A DNA stretch of 64,000 nt from Alteromonas antoniana (GTDB taxonomy: Bacteria > Pseudomonadota > Gammaproteobacteria > Enterobacterales > Alteromonadaceae): the NCBI RefSeq assembly GCF_019249295.1, contig NZ_JAESDH010000003.1:62001-126000 (forward strand), in the 5' to 3' direction. Positions 23,223 through 31,589 of this stretch are shown piece after piece. The first letter of the stretch is position 1; each line of letters starts with the position of its first letter. The translations under genes and the position numbers were made by a program. The notes beneath the pieces are model-generated. The model was not told the origin of the DNA, ran no database searches, and saw only the letters and a program-made list of their open reading frames with translations.

Positions 23223-24032
23223 ATGAAAAAGCACATCCCGCTTGTGGTGATCCCATGCACAGCAAAAAAGAATTCTTGTTTCTGTCCGGCTATTGATATG
23301 TACCAAGGTACCGGGTATCGCTCTGTAGTCTTGGCCTCTGGAGCAAGGCGTGGCATCGATTACAACTTGGCGTTTCTATCTGCAGAGTATGGCCTTGTAA
23401 TGGCTGACCAATATATTCACCCCTATGAGCGAAAGCTTCAAAAGCGGGATGTTACAGGTTTTGTGGAAGAACACGCCGCATCGTTTGAAATTACGCTCAC
23501 CCAGTGCTCGCCCAGCGAGATTGTAGCTTGCCTGCCTAAGCTCTACGCATACGCATTTTCTCAGCTTATTGAAAGCACCGAATTCGACAAGTCTGTTAAG
23601 TATCCGCCCGAAGGCGCGGGGATCGGAACGCAGAGAGGCTTTTTAAAGAGCCACCTCGAAGACTTTCGGGAGGTATCATTCCCGGTATGGTGTATGTTTC
23701 GGCAGCATGATGGCAAAGAGCTGATAACTGCCAGGTTAAAGCTTACTCCGGGGGATCGTTTTAGGCCGTGGCTGAGAAACGACCCAGAAACATTAACCCC
23801 TGAGCTGGGCTCCCTACGCACGCTAATTGCCATTGACCGTTCAAATAAAAGCTTAAAAGCGATTGATGAAAAAGGAAACAAGTGGTGCCCCAGCGCCATC
23901 TGGTTCGGGTTAAGTGATGAGGAGAAGTCGGAAATTAGAAGATACGCCAAATTGGACCGTGATACCGAGTCGCGGGAGGAAATCGAGGTGTATCTCTCAA
24001 CTATACGAGAAGGTTTGAAATTAGCAGCCTAA
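23223..24032 (+). CDS. DUF6884/YaaA-like protein (269 aa)
   Basis: The N-terminal half has the pattern VVIPCTAKK, then ARRGIDYNLAFLSAEYGLVM, then HPYERKL, as in DUF6884 and related YaaA/TGT-associated proteins, where a Cys/Lys/Lys start is followed by LSAxYGLL and a PY motif. The C-terminal ~110 residues (from LKLTPGDRFRPW) look like a separate small domain. The molecular role of the family is not settled; a nucleic-acid or nucleotide-related function is inferred from its relatives. First gene of a leader-controlled set. Confidence 0.55.
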   Translation: MKKHIPLVVIPCTAKKNSCFCPAIDMYQGTGYRSVVLASGARRGIDYNLAFLSAEYGLVMADQYIHPYERKLQKRDVTGFVEEHAASFEITLTQCSPSEIVACLPKLYAYAFSQLIESTEFDKSVKYPPEGAGIGTQRGFLKSHLEDFREVSFPVWCMFRQHDGKELITARLKLTPGDRFRPWLRNDPETLTPELGSLRTLIAIDRSNKSLKAIDEKGNKWCPSAIWFGLSDEEKSEIRRYAKLDRDTESREEIEVYLSTIREGLKLAA

Positions 24033-24044
24033 TAGAGGCAATCC

Positions 24045-24092
24045 GTTCAACAGTTGAACACGGGCTACTCCTACAGCCCTTTTTCTGCGAGG
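24045..24092 (+). promoter_or_regulatory. ACTCCTAC hairpin leader (copy I) with upstream palindrome
   Basis: GTTCAAC-A-GTTGAAC (24045-24059) is a perfect palindrome. It is followed by GGGCT-ACTCCTAC-AGCCC (24062-24079) and TTTTT, which could act as an attenuator, and then TGCGAGG before the ATG at 24098. The stem sequence differs from copies H, J and K but keeps pairing. Confidence 0.7.
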
Positions 24093-24097
24093 CAATC

Positions 24098-24727
24098 ATG
24101 AGTAAATCACAGCTTGAGGCTTTCAAATTAGTTCAGTCCACACCGGAGTCCGCAATTCTTGAAATAAGAGGTTTTGGCACTCTGAAATTAGCACGCGATG
24201 ACACTAACGTCTCCGTGTCGATATTTGATTTTGTCGACGACCACCCGCTACTTCACCAAACTGTCATGGTAGAGGAGGCATTGCCCGGTTATGAAGTTGC
24301 AGTTAGCCGGTTAATCACCGGTTTTCTTCCGCAATCAGTCAATGACGCTTGGATAGAAGAGCAATTTCGTCTAAGGCAGACGCCCGATGAAGCTGCGAGG
24401 AACTGGTATCTGAAAGAGCCTTTGATGTTAAGTCGACTGTTACCACTGAAAGGTACCTTTGCAGAATATCTTTCTAACGACGATGACTTCGTCCAGCCTT
24501 ACTATCCATTGACAGAAACGCAGCGCCAGGCGCTAGTTCTTCGAAAGGCTGACTTCTTCCTTGCCCCGGGCGGTCGCGTTGTCAGTTATGGAGCTCATGG
24601 AGCTGAGCCAGTATTAATGCCGGTGGCTTCGCCCCTCGCTGCTCGCCTTAAAAAGGACAACAAAGAAATCATAGCAAGGATGGACAATCATCATGACCAA
24701 CGTGATAATCCGTCAGGGAAGGAGTAA
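24098..24727 (+). CDS. Hypothetical protein (209 aa)
   Basis: Begins MSKSQLEAFKLVQSTPESAI; beta-rich first part, then aromatic/charged segments, and a His/Asp-rich C-terminus (MDNHHDQRDNPSGKE). No family recognised. Preceded by hairpin leader I, 65 bases after the DUF6884-like gene. Confidence 0.6.
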   Translation: MSKSQLEAFKLVQSTPESAILEIRGFGTLKLARDDTNVSVSIFDFVDDHPLLHQTVMVEEALPGYEVAVSRLITGFLPQSVNDAWIEEQFRLRQTPDEAARNWYLKEPLMLSRLLPLKGTFAEYLSNDDDFVQPYYPLTETQRQALVLRKADFFLAPGGRVVSYGAHGAEPVLMPVASPLAARLKKDNKEIIARMDNHHDQRDNPSGKE

Positions 24728-24729
24728 AG

Positions 24730-25107
24730 GTGCGCAGCGGGCTCCTACACACGCTGCGCTGCCAACCAGCCGCGAGGCAAAATGATTGGCGAACTCATGA
24801 TACCAAAATTCGGCAGGTTGTGGAGAGATTATCATTGGATATTGAAACGCGAAATTACGCACTTTACTGTCGCATACGAAAGAAAGCTGGCGCTAGCCAA
24901 GCTGAGTGGGCCAAGCTCTACAGCCTTGGTTCCAAATCTGTGCAGCAAATAGTCAGCGCAAAAGAGCGAGAAGAAAAAGCCGTGAATAATGCAGAGGCAT
25001 TGGCTGCCTCTTTGCTTAGCTATCTTATTGATGAAGGGTACGATGTTAAGGGCATGACATTCGACGAGTATGGAAATATTAGTTTCATACCGGAAAAGTC
25101 TCCGTGA
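24730..25107 (+). CDS. Putative HTH-type regulator with an ambiguous start (125 aa)
   Basis: From the GTG at 24730 (ribosome-binding site AAGGAG) the frame is open to 25107. Its later part, from TKIRQVVERLSLDIETRNYA through KAGASQAEWAKLYSLGSKSV, resembles a helix-turn-helix. However, the first ~17 codons coincide with a strong hairpin carrying the CTCCTAC loop, and the leader-type GCGAGG is followed at 24782 by an ATG in another frame, which yields only a 58-residue peptide. A real start at 24782 would need a frameshift before about 24830, or the conserved leader may be used to regulate the GTG start. The protein body itself is credible. Confidence 0.5.
   Translation: MRSGLLHTLRCQPAARQNDWRTHDTKIRQVVERLSLDIETRNYALYCRIRKKAGASQAEWAKLYSLGSKSVQQIVSAKEREEKAVNNAEALAASLLSYLIDEGYDVKGMTFDEYGNISFIPEKSP
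24732..24777 (+). promoter_or_regulatory. Extended CTCCTAC hairpin and GCGAGG site (copy in the 24730 gene)
   Basis: GCGCAGCG (24732-24739) pairs perfectly with CGCTGCGC (24752-24759) around the loop GGCTCCTACACA, and GCGAGG (24772-24777) lies four bases before an ATG. It has the same elements, order and spacing as the other hairpin leaders. Confidence 0.6.
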
Positions 25108-25113
25108 ACTTCG

Positions 25114-25698
25114 TTAAAGCCCCACCACTAAATCGTGAGCTCTTCTGGGGCAATACCCCTGGTAGGAACAAATTCGGCTAGGTCCAAGCTGGTGGTACTT
25201 AACACGAGGGTTATAAGAAAATTTTAGGGGGAAGAATACCTTAAGTGTTCTCATCTCAACCGTGCCGCTACCCACCAGCGTGTTAAGCGTGAGCCCTCCC
25301 AAATCGGGTAGTGCGGCCATCCTACTCTTGTAAGAGACGATGGGCTTATCATCACCGAGAAATCCTCTCAGAGTCTGCATTGCAACGCTCCCCTGAGGCA
25401 CCAAATCACAATCTACGAAATAACGACAGTCATCTTCATAAATAGTGGCATGCTGCAGATACATACCGAATCTCTGCTTTTCAGAACGGCACGAAAACTC
25501 AACGTCAGGAAAATTATTGCTGACTAATATCTCAAAGGCATTTTGACCACCGAACGTAGCGTCGCCCCGGTAATTGGTTTCTGCTATTGGCTTTTTACCT
25601 TCTGGCTGTACCAGATACACGGTTTCCTGAATTACAGAGAATTCACTGTGTGGGATCCCTTCATCGAAGTCACCTGTTCTCCAAGAAATCATTGTCAT
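25114..25698 (-). CDS. Hypothetical protein (194 aa)
   Basis: Soluble, beta-rich, no recognised family; it contains aromatic-rich segments (GMYLQHATIYEDDCRYFVDC). The Met at 25698 is chosen, since the first possible ATG (25714-25716) lies inside the TTATGCAAAA operator-like site. It converges on the gene ending at 25107, six bases away. Confidence 0.55.
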   Translation of the reverse strand: MTMISWRTGDFDEGIPHSEFSVIQETVYLVQPEGKKPIAETNYRGDATFGGQNAFEILVSNNFPDVEFSCRSEKQRFGMYLQHATIYEDDCRYFVDCDLVPQGSVAMQTLRGFLGDDKPIVSYKSRMAALPDLGGLTLNTLVGSGTVEMRTLKVFFPLKFSYNPRVKYHQLGPSRICSYQGYCPRRAHDLVVGL

Positions 25699-25818
25699 AA
25701 CGCCGCCATTTTGCATAAGTTAGATATTTTGTGCATACAATTGTATTATAGTGGAACTTGAACAACAAGATTTGAAACAGAAGGCTCAGGCTTTCGTTGC
25801 CATCTACGGAAACATCAG

Positions 25819-27183
25819 ATGCATATGATAAATGACCAGGTTGCCGCAGAGTTAACCGATAAAATTCAGAACCCCCTTTCATTAACCCCCGCGCAGGCTT
25901 TGTCAGGTAAATTCCCGATTGGCAGTGTACTCTTCGTGGATAAAAGCACCGTGAGCGCGGCACTGGGGGATAAATATTTTTCAGAAAGCTATTTGTGCAT
26001 TGGCCGGGATGATGATTCGCAGCCTATCTTGCTCGCTATCAATGAAGAAGAAGATGTCGTCAGAGCCATTAACCTGGACGAAGCTTTAAGTGGTGTGAAG
26101 TCAGCAAAGGTAATTCCGCTGCACTCGGGTCACGAAGATCCGACCGTCCAGAAAATCATCATGCGTCAAGCGGAAAGGTCTAAAGCCGAACTACCAGGTA
26201 AGCGTGTCTCCCACTACCAGTTAAGCGAGGATAAATACATTCAGGCTTTTGCCTATGTTGCCAGTACCGTAGCTACAGCTTCTTTGATGAAACTAATGGA
26301 TGCAAATGACGTTGCTCCCTCAGCGACCGAACTCTTTCAACAGGTAACGACAGCCCCGGATCTTTCCAATGCAGCAACATTAGTCGGCGCTGCTGCCATG
26401 CTCTACGTTGGAAAAAAATTGCTCTCCGGTACCACGGCAAAGCTGCTTCGCAAAGCATCATCAATAATTGCTGAGCGTCGGGACTGGGCAGAGAATGCGC
26501 AATCTTTTGCACTTCGCGCTGGCTCGAAATTCGAAAGTTTTCTGAAACAGACTCATGAAAAAGGGATTCCTCTTGTAAGCGGCATAACCAAAAGCCTTTG
26601 GGAACACATGTATACCGACAAGTACATGGTTGATCCCAATCGGTATACCACCTGCAAAGCGATTAACGAATTCCTTGAAGGTGTTAACCCGGCTGCAGGG
26701 AAAACATTAAAAACCCACATGGATGATGAATCACAACGCATAATGCCCCCCTCCCGCTTGTATGCAGCTCTCACTAAGCTTGAGGGTTTTGGAAAGCCAG
26801 TTGAGATTATCACGAATGGTAGCCTCTCTGGGAACATTGCCACCGCCGTTAACGCGACTTCGACGGCAGTCGGGAGAAAGGCAGGACGCCTGGTCAATGC
26901 CATCAAGTCCGCAGGGAAAAAGCAATTAACTGGGACCGGCTCCTCAGTCACCGTTCACAAGATCGAAGATGATCAGGGTACCATGTTACAGCTAATTGAC
27001 TCTCAAACCGGAATATCCCAAGTCGTACTCGATCACCGTGAGGTAAGTAATATGTTCGAACCGGTTGAGCTATCTAACGACAGTAGCCTAACCAGAAAGT
27101 TAAGAGACCACTACCTAATCGGAGAAGATGAAACCGTTGAAGTAGTCACCAGCAATCATTGCGGTAACCGTATGGCGCCATGA
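25819..27183 (+). CDS. Large hypothetical protein (454 aa)
   Basis: No domain recognised. An N-terminal beta-rich part (~1-110) is followed by a helical region with a hydrophobic, Ala/Gly-rich stretch (ATLVGAAAMLYVGKKLLSG) that may insert into a membrane, then a charged helical part and a beta-rich C-terminus. It has its own promoter region shared with the divergent gene at 25698, containing TTTTGCATAA (25709-25718) and TGTGCATACAA sites. Confidence 0.55.
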   Translation: MHMINDQVAAELTDKIQNPLSLTPAQALSGKFPIGSVLFVDKSTVSAALGDKYFSESYLCIGRDDDSQPILLAINEEEDVVRAINLDEALSGVKSAKVIPLHSGHEDPTVQKIIMRQAERSKAELPGKRVSHYQLSEDKYIQAFAYVASTVATASLMKLMDANDVAPSATELFQQVTTAPDLSNAATLVGAAAMLYVGKKLLSGTTAKLLRKASSIIAERRDWAENAQSFALRAGSKFESFLKQTHEKGIPLVSGITKSLWEHMYTDKYMVDPNRYTTCKAINEFLEGVNPAAGKTLKTHMDDESQRIMPPSRLYAALTKLEGFGKPVEIITNGSLSGNIATAVNATSTAVGRKAGRLVNAIKSAGKKQLTGTGSSVTVHKIEDDQGTMLQLIDSQTGISQVVLDHREVSNMFEPVELSNDSSLTRKLRDHYLIGEDETVEVVTSNHCGNRMAP

Positions 27184-27289
27184 TTCAGCGCCGCCCAAAG
27201 GGCTGAGGGCTAAGCCGACAATAGTATTTGTCCTAAGTGTGCCTCTGATCAAGACCGGAACAATCGGAGCGATTAATTCGAAAAAGTAG

Positions 27290-27568
27290 TTAAAGGGTAA
27301 AGTGATGATACAGTTCCTGAATTCTTTCCACTAACTGCTTATTTTTCTCTCTTTCAGCTTGTAGCTCTTGCTGTAGGCTTTTTTCTTTGGCGGAGCTTCC
27401 AAAATGTTGAAGTGCCTTTATCAAAGACGCTAATTCCGGGTACCGATTAAAAATTGTCGCGTGCGAGAGACCACAGTCTTCAGCTATCCCTTTCACAGAG
27501 AGTTCTTTCCCACTTTTGCCTCTTTCTTCAATAGCATCTACAAGCTTTTGGTAGGTTTCACTCTTCAC
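27290..27568 (-). CDS. HTH and coiled-coil protein of the recombinase operon (92 aa)
   Basis: Residues ~20-50 (SVKGIAEDCGLSHATIFNRY) form a helix-turn-helix like the TetR/TnpC type, followed by a coiled coil (KEKSLQQELQAEREKNKQLV). Small proteins of this design accompany tyrosine recombinases in Tn554-like and 'recombinase in trio' elements. It overlaps the recombinase gene by four bases (ATGA). Confidence 0.6.
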   Translation of the reverse strand: MKSETYQKLVDAIEERGKSGKELSVKGIAEDCGLSHATIFNRYPELASLIKALQHFGSSAKEKSLQQELQAEREKNKQLVERIQELYHHFTL

Positions 27569-28758
27569 GCCGAGTCTCCTTTCCTAAATAAGGCCGCTTT
27601 AAAAACAGGGTGGCCAAGCACAGTGTCTGTATTGAAGTTGGCCTCGAAGTAGCGATTTAAACTCTGGTCCCGATTTATACCCAGATGATTTTTTAACATA
27701 GATTTCATTTTGTCCATTGGTGTGCCGTCCATACCATTTATCAAAGCAGCGACGTGCAACTTTCTGAATGTATCAAATGACACTTTGTTTTCTGCGCTGG
27801 GCTTCATTATTTTATTTATCTGCGATGCCACATTCGTAATAGAGCCTTTATTCAACGCTTCTCCAGAGCGATTAATGAATAATGGTGCGTTCCTTTCGTG
27901 CGGGTATTTTTCTTTATACGCTGTAAGCCGGAATATTCTCTCCGGAGTGTGCTTATAAGCCACCAGCTCGCGCATGAGCTCACAAGGTACCACGACCTGT
28001 CTTTTTTGAGCCTCCCCACATTCAATTACCGCACCTTGCTGTTCATAAGCAGGCTTTGTGATGTCTGTTTCCTTTATTGAAACGATATCGGAGGCGTTTA
28101 GGCCAGCTTGAAGTGCGAGTTTTACCCATAAACCCGCTGATACGGGCAGTTTATTACATGCTTTTAGGAGCGCATTGACATCAATACTCTGCTCAGCTGA
28201 ATCGCCTCTAGGGGCGGCCTTTTGGGCATTAAACGAAGAATGCTTTAAGCTCCTTATCAGTGCCTGAACCACATCCGGTTGTTCAACTGGCTTATCCATC
28301 AGAGAGTCACGTACCCTGCCCTCATCAGCCGCCCATCGATAGAATTGGCGAACATGCGCTATGTATAACTTTGCGCTCTGATCCTTGATTCTGCCTTTGG
28401 CCACTCTACTTGAGATATAATCGCAATACCTAGCATATGGAACCCATTCACCGGCATCACTTGATAGTGAAACCGAATAGATACCTGGAACGTTGTCAAC
28501 CGTCTCAAGCCAATCCAGGAAGCGAAGCAGCGTTCTCGCTTTTCCAAGCAAAGAGCTCTCGGTTAACTGCCGTCCATTCGCCAGGCTCAACAAAAATTCA
28601 TTGAGTTCGAGGGCATCGTAAAATCTGGCTTCGCTGAAAAGCAGGGGCATCTTGGCATCAACGCTGGCTCGCTCAAACTGCAATTCAGGCAATCCGTTCC
28701 GCGCATCCACAGCTGACACTCGACCAGTACGAACATTACCCTTTATAAGTGTTCCCAC
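27565..28758 (-). CDS. Tyrosine-recombinase-like protein with a degenerate active site (397 aa)
   Basis: The fold is recognisable: an N-terminal SAM-like core-binding domain (RTLLRFLDWLETVDNVPGIY...KLYIAHVRQFYRW), then the catalytic region. The usual Arg-I motif (GLRxSE) reads ALQAGLNASDIVS, with Asn in place of Arg; box II reads FDTFRKLHVAALI; the end KNHLGINRDQSLNRYF offers His and Tyr. Loss of Arg-I would impair strand cleavage, so it may be inactive or a structural partner. Start is GTG at 28758, with AAGGAG eight bases upstream behind a hairpin. Linked to the HTH gene at 27290. Confidence 0.65.
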   Translation of the reverse strand: MGTLIKGNVRTGRVSAVDARNGLPELQFERASVDAKMPLLFSEARFYDALELNEFLLSLANGRQLTESSLLGKARTLLRFLDWLETVDNVPGIYSVSLSSDAGEWVPYARYCDYISSRVAKGRIKDQSAKLYIAHVRQFYRWAADEGRVRDSLMDKPVEQPDVVQALIRSLKHSSFNAQKAAPRGDSAEQSIDVNALLKACNKLPVSAGLWVKLALQAGLNASDIVSIKETDITKPAYEQQGAVIECGEAQKRQVVVPCELMRELVAYKHTPERIFRLTAYKEKYPHERNAPLFINRSGEALNKGSITNVASQINKIMKPSAENKVSFDTFRKLHVAALINGMDGTPMDKMKSMLKNHLGINRDQSLNRYFEANFNTDTVLGHPVFKAALFRKGDSA

Positions 28759-28771
28759 AATGACTCCTTAC

Positions 28772-28791
28772 ACTGGGGCCGAGACCCCAGT
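28772..28791 (-). promoter_or_regulatory. Leader hairpin in front of the recombinase-like gene
   Basis: ACTGGGG and CCCCAGT form a perfect 7-bp stem with a 6-base loop (TCTCGG), ending six bases before the ribosome-binding site of the gene at 28758. It could control translation or act as an attenuator; it belongs to neither leader family seen elsewhere. Confidence 0.45.
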
Positions 28792-28804
28792 AGCTGATCG
28801 CACG

Positions 28805-29815
28805 TTAACGAATAATCGATTCCACGGTTTCCCGAGAGACGCTTGCAATGTGCTTTTGTAGAATCGCCAACTCCCCTACCGGTAACGCTGGAGAAATTGA
28901 AATAACATCGACAGCTTGAAGAGGCTTCTCCGCATCCAACACTGACATCGATAATTTGGTTATGTTTTCTGTAGTTCGCTCATTCGGATCGAGTGGCAGC
29001 AAAAACTTGTGCTCAAACCTTCCTAATTTTGTCGGAGCCTTTACAGTTAATAGCACCGTCTCGTGTTTCGCTGGTGGAAAAGGCTTTCTTTCTAACGCTA
29101 CTCGATGCTTAACTTCATCCAACGCTTTTGTAGATTTACCGATATAGATAAGAGCTTCCCCGATCAGTCTCTGGGTAATTGGTGTAGGCTCAGCCCCGGC
29201 AGCTTCTACCCGGCTACGTAGCACCAGTTCAGAGCATTCTAAAAGCTCCTGATAAGTAAGTTTGCCGAGACTTGAAGTGACGAGCGCGTCGGCGAGTGAG
29301 AACAAGCGAATAAAGTCATCGTGCTCACCGTCATAGTCCTGGGTCACCTCTGGTATCGCCTTTTCTCGCGCTTCAATGATGGCTTCTTGTAATGGCCACT
29401 TGATCATATTCAATTGCTCTGACCATCTCTCAAGCTCTGAATCAAGGCAGCCTTCTTCAAACGCGCTGAATACGTCTTCCACATCCAAGCTGTAAATATC
29501 ACCATCACCCACTGTACGGCTTAGCAATTCCCCATTTGGCAGAATATTAAAAGAGCGGTATCCGGACTCAAAGCCTTCCCCTTCCCCATGGTTGCTTACA
29601 TAGGGGATCCGAAGACGAATTAACTCGTTTTCCCATTCCGGAAGCGAACCGTACTTTCTATCACCGAGGTCCTTAAACACAAAGTTTTCACGCCCTTCCC
29701 AGTGCTTTTCCGGAATGCCTAGCTTGGCTGCAAGTGATTCCCCATCGTCATTTTTTTTGAATAACCTGTCGTGGTCTCTTTTAAGTATTTCAATATCTAC
29801 AGTTGCAAAACTCAT
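28805..29815 (-). CDS. Hypothetical protein with hairpin leader (336 aa)
   Basis: Acidic, soluble, no recognised domain. A middle region of helices is followed by a beta-rich part with HETVLLTVKAPTKLGRFEHK. The protein at 30935, which also has a CTCCTAC leader, contains a similar AKHET sequence, so both may carry a common small element; this is a weak observation. Divergent from 30191. Confidence 0.55.
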   Translation of the reverse strand: MSFATVDIEILKRDHDRLFKKNDDGESLAAKLGIPEKHWEGRENFVFKDLGDRKYGSLPEWENELIRLRIPYVSNHGEGEGFESGYRSFNILPNGELLSRTVGDGDIYSLDVEDVFSAFEEGCLDSELERWSEQLNMIKWPLQEAIIEAREKAIPEVTQDYDGEHDDFIRLFSLADALVTSSLGKLTYQELLECSELVLRSRVEAAGAEPTPITQRLIGEALIYIGKSTKALDEVKHRVALERKPFPPAKHETVLLTVKAPTKLGRFEHKFLLPLDPNERTTENITKLSMSVLDAEKPLQAVDVISISPALPVGELAILQKHIASVSRETVESIIR

Positions 29816-29820
29816 GTGTT

Positions 29821-29895
29821 ACCTCGCGTTAGGATTATTAGGCGGTAGGAGTCGCCATTTCAGTTAAATCATAACATGGTGTAACAATTAGTCAA
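29821..29895 (-). promoter_or_regulatory. Promoter and ACTCCTAC hairpin leader (copy K)
   Basis: On the minus strand TTGACT (29890-29895) and TATGAT (29868-29873) are 16 bases apart. GGCG-ACTCCTAC-CGCC (29841-29856) forms the hairpin, and GCGAGG lies six bases before the ATG at 29815. The sequence CGCTAAATGCATATTGACT over the -35 is nearly identical to that of the gene at 31438. Confidence 0.7.
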
Positions 29896-29911
29896 TATGC
29901 ATTTAGCGCAT

Positions 29912-30079
29912 CTAAGCGTAATCCCAAAAATCGACATGCTCTATCGATAGCTCTCTGATAGACCAATGGCCGTTAACTCGAAATATGCCTTTTGAAAACG
30001 TCGCTTTCAGTAGGATCGCTGGAGGCTTTGTCATTAAGAGGACTTCGGTTCCCTCTTCGGGGGGATCAATCGTATTCAT
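29912..30079 (-). CDS. Small hypothetical protein (55 aa)
   Basis: The minus-strand frame from the ATG at 30079 gives MNTIDPPEEGTEVLLMTKPP followed by FSKGIFRVNGHWSIRE and a C-terminal HVDFWDYA. Composition looks protein-like and the promoter-like TATACT lies about 70 bases upstream. A TTG at 30115 may be the true start. No family assigned. It fills most of a gap that would otherwise be 375 bases. Confidence 0.4.
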   Translation of the reverse strand: MNTIDPPEEGTEVLLMTKPPAILLKATFSKGIFRVNGHWSIRELSIEHVDFWDYA

Positions 30080-30190
30080 GAGATGACATATAAATTCAAA
30101 TCTGGATTTAACCAAAATGTATGGTTCAGGCGTTGACCTGACTGTAGAAGTGAGGAAAGTATAGCAAGAATGTTCGTATTGGAGATACTG

Positions 30191-30670
30191 ATGAGTAGCG
30201 CATCCGAAAACACCTGGTATCACGGCACAAGCAACCCTCACTTTACAGGGTGGAAGGGCATTACCGGCATAGATGGTATTGAGGGGGCAATGTGCTTATC
30301 CAAGAGCTCAAACGTAGCCAGAAGATATGGAGAGGTGTGGAAAGTACACAAATCAACCGAAGCCCTTCCAAAAATCAGTCTAAAAGACTGGCTTGAAAGC
30401 AACCTCCCTGAGTCAAACTCATCGTTTGTAGTAACCGGTGATGAGAGCTACGACTTTCCCGTGGATATGTTGATTCTTCGTTCACCAGAGGGTGTCGAAT
30501 TCGAAAAGGTAGAGAACCTTCGGGAGTTGGATGATGGGCTGGCCTACAAGCATGATCCGGACAGCGAGTCAGACAGGCAATTCGAGCTATACGTAAGGGA
30601 CCATTATGACAGTGATGTTGATGCCTGGCATGAAGAGAATGATGCCGCCGTAGTTCATATGCAGCCATAA
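30191..30670 (+). CDS. Putative ADP-ribosyltransferase-fold protein (159 aa)
   Basis: The start NTWYHGTSNPHFTGWKGITG resembles the YHGT(S/T) signature at the first strand of many ART-fold proteins, and CLSKSSNVARRYGEVWKVH resembles the following helix-strand part (A..YG.VY). A C-terminal acidic segment could supply the third catalytic residue. The function (modifying proteins or nucleic acids) is inference. The ATG at 30191 is preferred for its GGAG site. Confidence 0.4.
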   Translation: MSSASENTWYHGTSNPHFTGWKGITGIDGIEGAMCLSKSSNVARRYGEVWKVHKSTEALPKISLKDWLESNLPESNSSFVVTGDESYDFPVDMLILRSPEGVEFEKVENLRELDDGLAYKHDPDSESDRQFELYVRDHYDSDVDAWHEENDAAVVHMQP

Positions 30671-30700
30671 TTGAATACAACACCAAAGAGGAAGTGTGTC

Positions 30701-30865
30701 ATGGAAGTTACAGAAGTAATTGCTACAAATGTAGTAGTCGAATGCCCTAACTGTAAACAGCGCCTTAGTGGTTTCTACGGAGATCCAAGAGGGCATCAAT
30801 TCACTTGTGAATTCTGTACCCAAGTGTTCTCTATTCATAGTGAAGCAGACATCGAGATGAGATAG
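30701..30865 (+). CDS. Small zinc-ribbon protein (54 aa)
   Basis: Two CxxC knuckles (VECPNCKQRL and FTCEFCTQVF) define a zinc ribbon. The ATG at 30701 with AGAGGAAGTG upstream is chosen. It follows the ART-like gene by 30 bases; it may be a nucleic-acid-binding or structural protein. Confidence 0.6.
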   Translation: MEVTEVIATNVVVECPNCKQRLSGFYGDPRGHQFTCEFCTQVFSIHSEADIEMR

Positions 30866-30892
30866 TAGCTGTCAAAGGACGTTAGCAGTACG

Positions 30893-30916
30893 CGCCGCAA
30901 CGTTTTCGCTGCGGCG
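30893..30916. terminator. G/C-rich hairpin between convergent genes
   Basis: CGCCGCA (30893-30899) pairs with TGCGGCG (30910-30916), with two more pairs inside, between the plus gene ending at 30865 and the minus gene ending at 30935. No long T tract; probable bidirectional terminator. Confidence 0.6.
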
Positions 30917-30934
30917 AGGTTCTATTTAACCCTC

Positions 30935-31438
30935 CTAATGCTCAAACAGGGGATAGTCACCAAAAGGCTCAGCATCAGTGTCAAACTCTATTAGTCGGCA
31001 TCCACCAGCCAGAACGTCAGACATTAGCGACCGCAAGGTGGTACTCGCACCAGGGTAATGATTACTGGTAGGTTCATTGTAAAGTTTCACGAAAAAGCCT
31101 GTCTGACGCATCGAGACCATGTTGCAAGACGGATCCTTTGCCATGAAGGTGAGCAGTTCCACGTCATTAACAGTTAAATTTGTGGTTGATATCCCGATAG
31201 CGGCATATTTCTCTCCCGATGCGCTTACTTCAGCAACTGTCTCATGTTTTGCGGGAAGCTCTTCTCCCTTAAATATCACCTCACCTTCAAGCAAGTGGCC
31301 AGTGACAGCCATAACGGCTTTTGAGTCAGCCACTTCGTTTTCGAGCCAGCTCATAGCATCTTTTACAGTCGCAGCCGTTGCGTGCAAAAAGAAAAGTTTG
31401 CCATCTTCGGCTTGTTGACCAATTACAGTAAATTTCAT
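30935..31438 (-). CDS. Hypothetical protein with CTCCTAC leader (167 aa)
   Basis: Begins MKFTVIGQQAEDGKLFFLHA; mixed alpha/beta with a second domain-like half (LTVNDVELLTFMAKDPSCNM). Soluble, no recognised family. It is monocistronic and divergent from the gene at 31590. Confidence 0.55.
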   Translation of the reverse strand: MKFTVIGQQAEDGKLFFLHATAATVKDAMSWLENEVADSKAVMAVTGHLLEGEVIFKGEELPAKHETVAEVSASGEKYAAIGISTTNLTVNDVELLTFMAKDPSCNMVSMRQTGFFVKLYNEPTSNHYPGASTTLRSLMSDVLAGGCRLIEFDTDAEPFGDYPLFEH

Positions 31439-31441
31439 AGT

Positions 31442-31514
31442 TACCTCGCTTTTTAGAGTAGGAGCACCGTTTCCGGTAGAGAGTTAACAATATAACAAAG
31501 TAACATTAAGTCAA
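31442..31514 (-). promoter_or_regulatory. Promoter and CTCCTAC leader (copy L)
   Basis: The minus strand has TTGACT with TATTGT 16 bases downstream, and the same upstream CGCTAAATACATATTGACT as copy K. The loop sequence GCTCCTAC (31458-31465) and GCGAGG before the ATG are kept, but the flanking bases do not pair well, so the stem is weak or absent here. Confidence 0.55.
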
Positions 31515-31589
31515 TATGTATTTAGCGTTTACATTGGGTTATTTGTACTCTAATATGCATAACGAATTTAATAGCTCCTACAGGTATAA

